From contig CAZHWR010000011.1 of assembly GCA_964536085.1 (NCBI GenBank), forward strand, positions 1 through 48,487: a stretch of DNA of 48,487 nucleotides, given 5' to 3'. Source of the DNA: CAZHWR01 sp964536085 (lineage in GTDB: Bacteria; Bacillota; Clostridia; Oscillospirales; Ruminococcaceae). The first letter of the stretch is position 1. Each line of letters begins with the position of its first letter. This document shows positions 48,221 to 48,487 of the stretch, one piece after another. The notes beneath the pieces are model-generated. The model worked only from the letters and a program-made list of their open reading frames with translations, searched no databases and was not told the DNA's origin. Both the position numbers and the translations under genes were made by a program.

Positions 48221-48487
48221 TCCATATCCCCCTTTATCTGCTCATAATACTCCGTGCCGGACAGGTATTTTGTTATAACCTCTTTTTTAAATTTGTAAAA
48301 CCACCGCTCCAGCTGCCTGTTTACAACAAAAACCTCGTTGTCCTTAACCTCGCTGTAGGTTGTGACGTATTCATCGTTTTCTTCTTTTATCAGCGCGTTT
48401 TTTGTTTTAAATTCCGTAAGGTCAAAATACGAAGGGCACATATATTCGTTTTCCAGCGTGTACCAGCCGGGCTTGTCGATTCCGTTG
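48217..48487 (-). CDS. Hypothetical protein, 5' end outside the window
   Basis: The frame is open to the window edge; the visible C-terminal 89 residues include DKPGWYTLENEYMCPSYFDL and a basic stretch RQLERWFYKFKKEVITKYL. The methionine at 48441 is internal (the codons upstream continue the frame), so the gene is truncated here. No family recognised. It overlaps the first permease gene by four bases, so it belongs to the same operon, perhaps as a partner membrane or surface protein. Confidence 0.65.
   Translation of the reverse strand, partial: NGIDKPGWYTLENEYMCPSYFDLTEFKTKNALIKEENDEYVTTYSEVKDNEVFVVNRQLERWFYKFKKEVITKYLSGTEYYEQIKGDME

Overview
The window reads as a chromosomal contig from an anaerobic, low-to-middle GC Gram-positive bacterium of the class Clostridia, most likely an Oscillospiraceae/Ruminococcaceae-type gut or rumen organism. 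This is an inference from rubredoxin, a GTP-type PEP carboxykinase, clostridial AGGAGG/GAAAGGA ribosome binding sites, lysine-rich secreted proteins with Ig-like domains, and a perfect Rex-type operator. A run of ten N at 10898-10907 marks an assembly scaffold join, so this is probably a metagenome or draft assembly.

Layout. 1-300: a degenerate tRNA-Ser-like 3' part with a 20-bp terminator hairpin. 0.4-1.4 kb: rubredoxin and an AAA-type kinase. 1.5-9.7 kb (minus strand): a complete ornithine-to-arginine and acetyl-cycle operon, argG-argH-argC-argJ-argB-argD-argF, behind promoters overlapped by ARG-box-like palindromes. 9.8-13.9 kb: a flavin reductase-like protein, a large secreted parallel beta-helix protein (broken by the N gap) and a pyridoxamine kinase. 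14.3-22.6 kb (plus strand): a small membrane protein, then the purine operon purE-purC-purF-purM-purN-IMP cyclohydrolase-AICAR transformylase-purD, preceded by a leader with a 33-codon ORF ending inside a terminator stem. 22.6-27.4 kb: two divergent secreted proteins that share a lysine-rich C-terminal repeat (one BspA-like LRR protein, one GH106-like glycosidase with discoidin and Ig-like domains). 27.4-34 kb: a large RND permease with a coiled-coil insertion, tRNA-Glu and tRNA-Met, and an ABC-F protein. 34-37.8 kb (plus strand): a polysaccharide deacetylase, then a long unexplained leader and a three-gene overlapping operon (GT4 glycosyltransferase, LPG-synthase-like membrane protein, lipoprotein). 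37.8-42.5 kb: GTP-PEPCK, an XRE regulator divergent from a secreted Ig-like protein, a VanY-like M15 peptidase lipoprotein, and a 51-residue protein. 42.8-45.6 kb: an ABC importer of the nitrate/sulfonate/taurine (SsuABC/TauABC) type. 45.9-48.5 kb (minus strand): an ABC exporter-like group running off the window end.

How the genes work together. The arg operon makes arginine from glutamate through the recycling ArgJ route. The purine operon covers PRPP-to-IMP steps except the FGAM synthase (purL/Q/S) and purB, which must lie elsewhere; the last two steps are done by two separate proteins instead of bifunctional PurH. The surface proteins suggest a cell that displays glycan-active enzymes through a common repeat module. 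The most interesting unexplained signals are the purine leader, the shared surface repeat, the leader of the glycosyltransferase operon, and several clear palindromic operators with no assigned regulator in the window.
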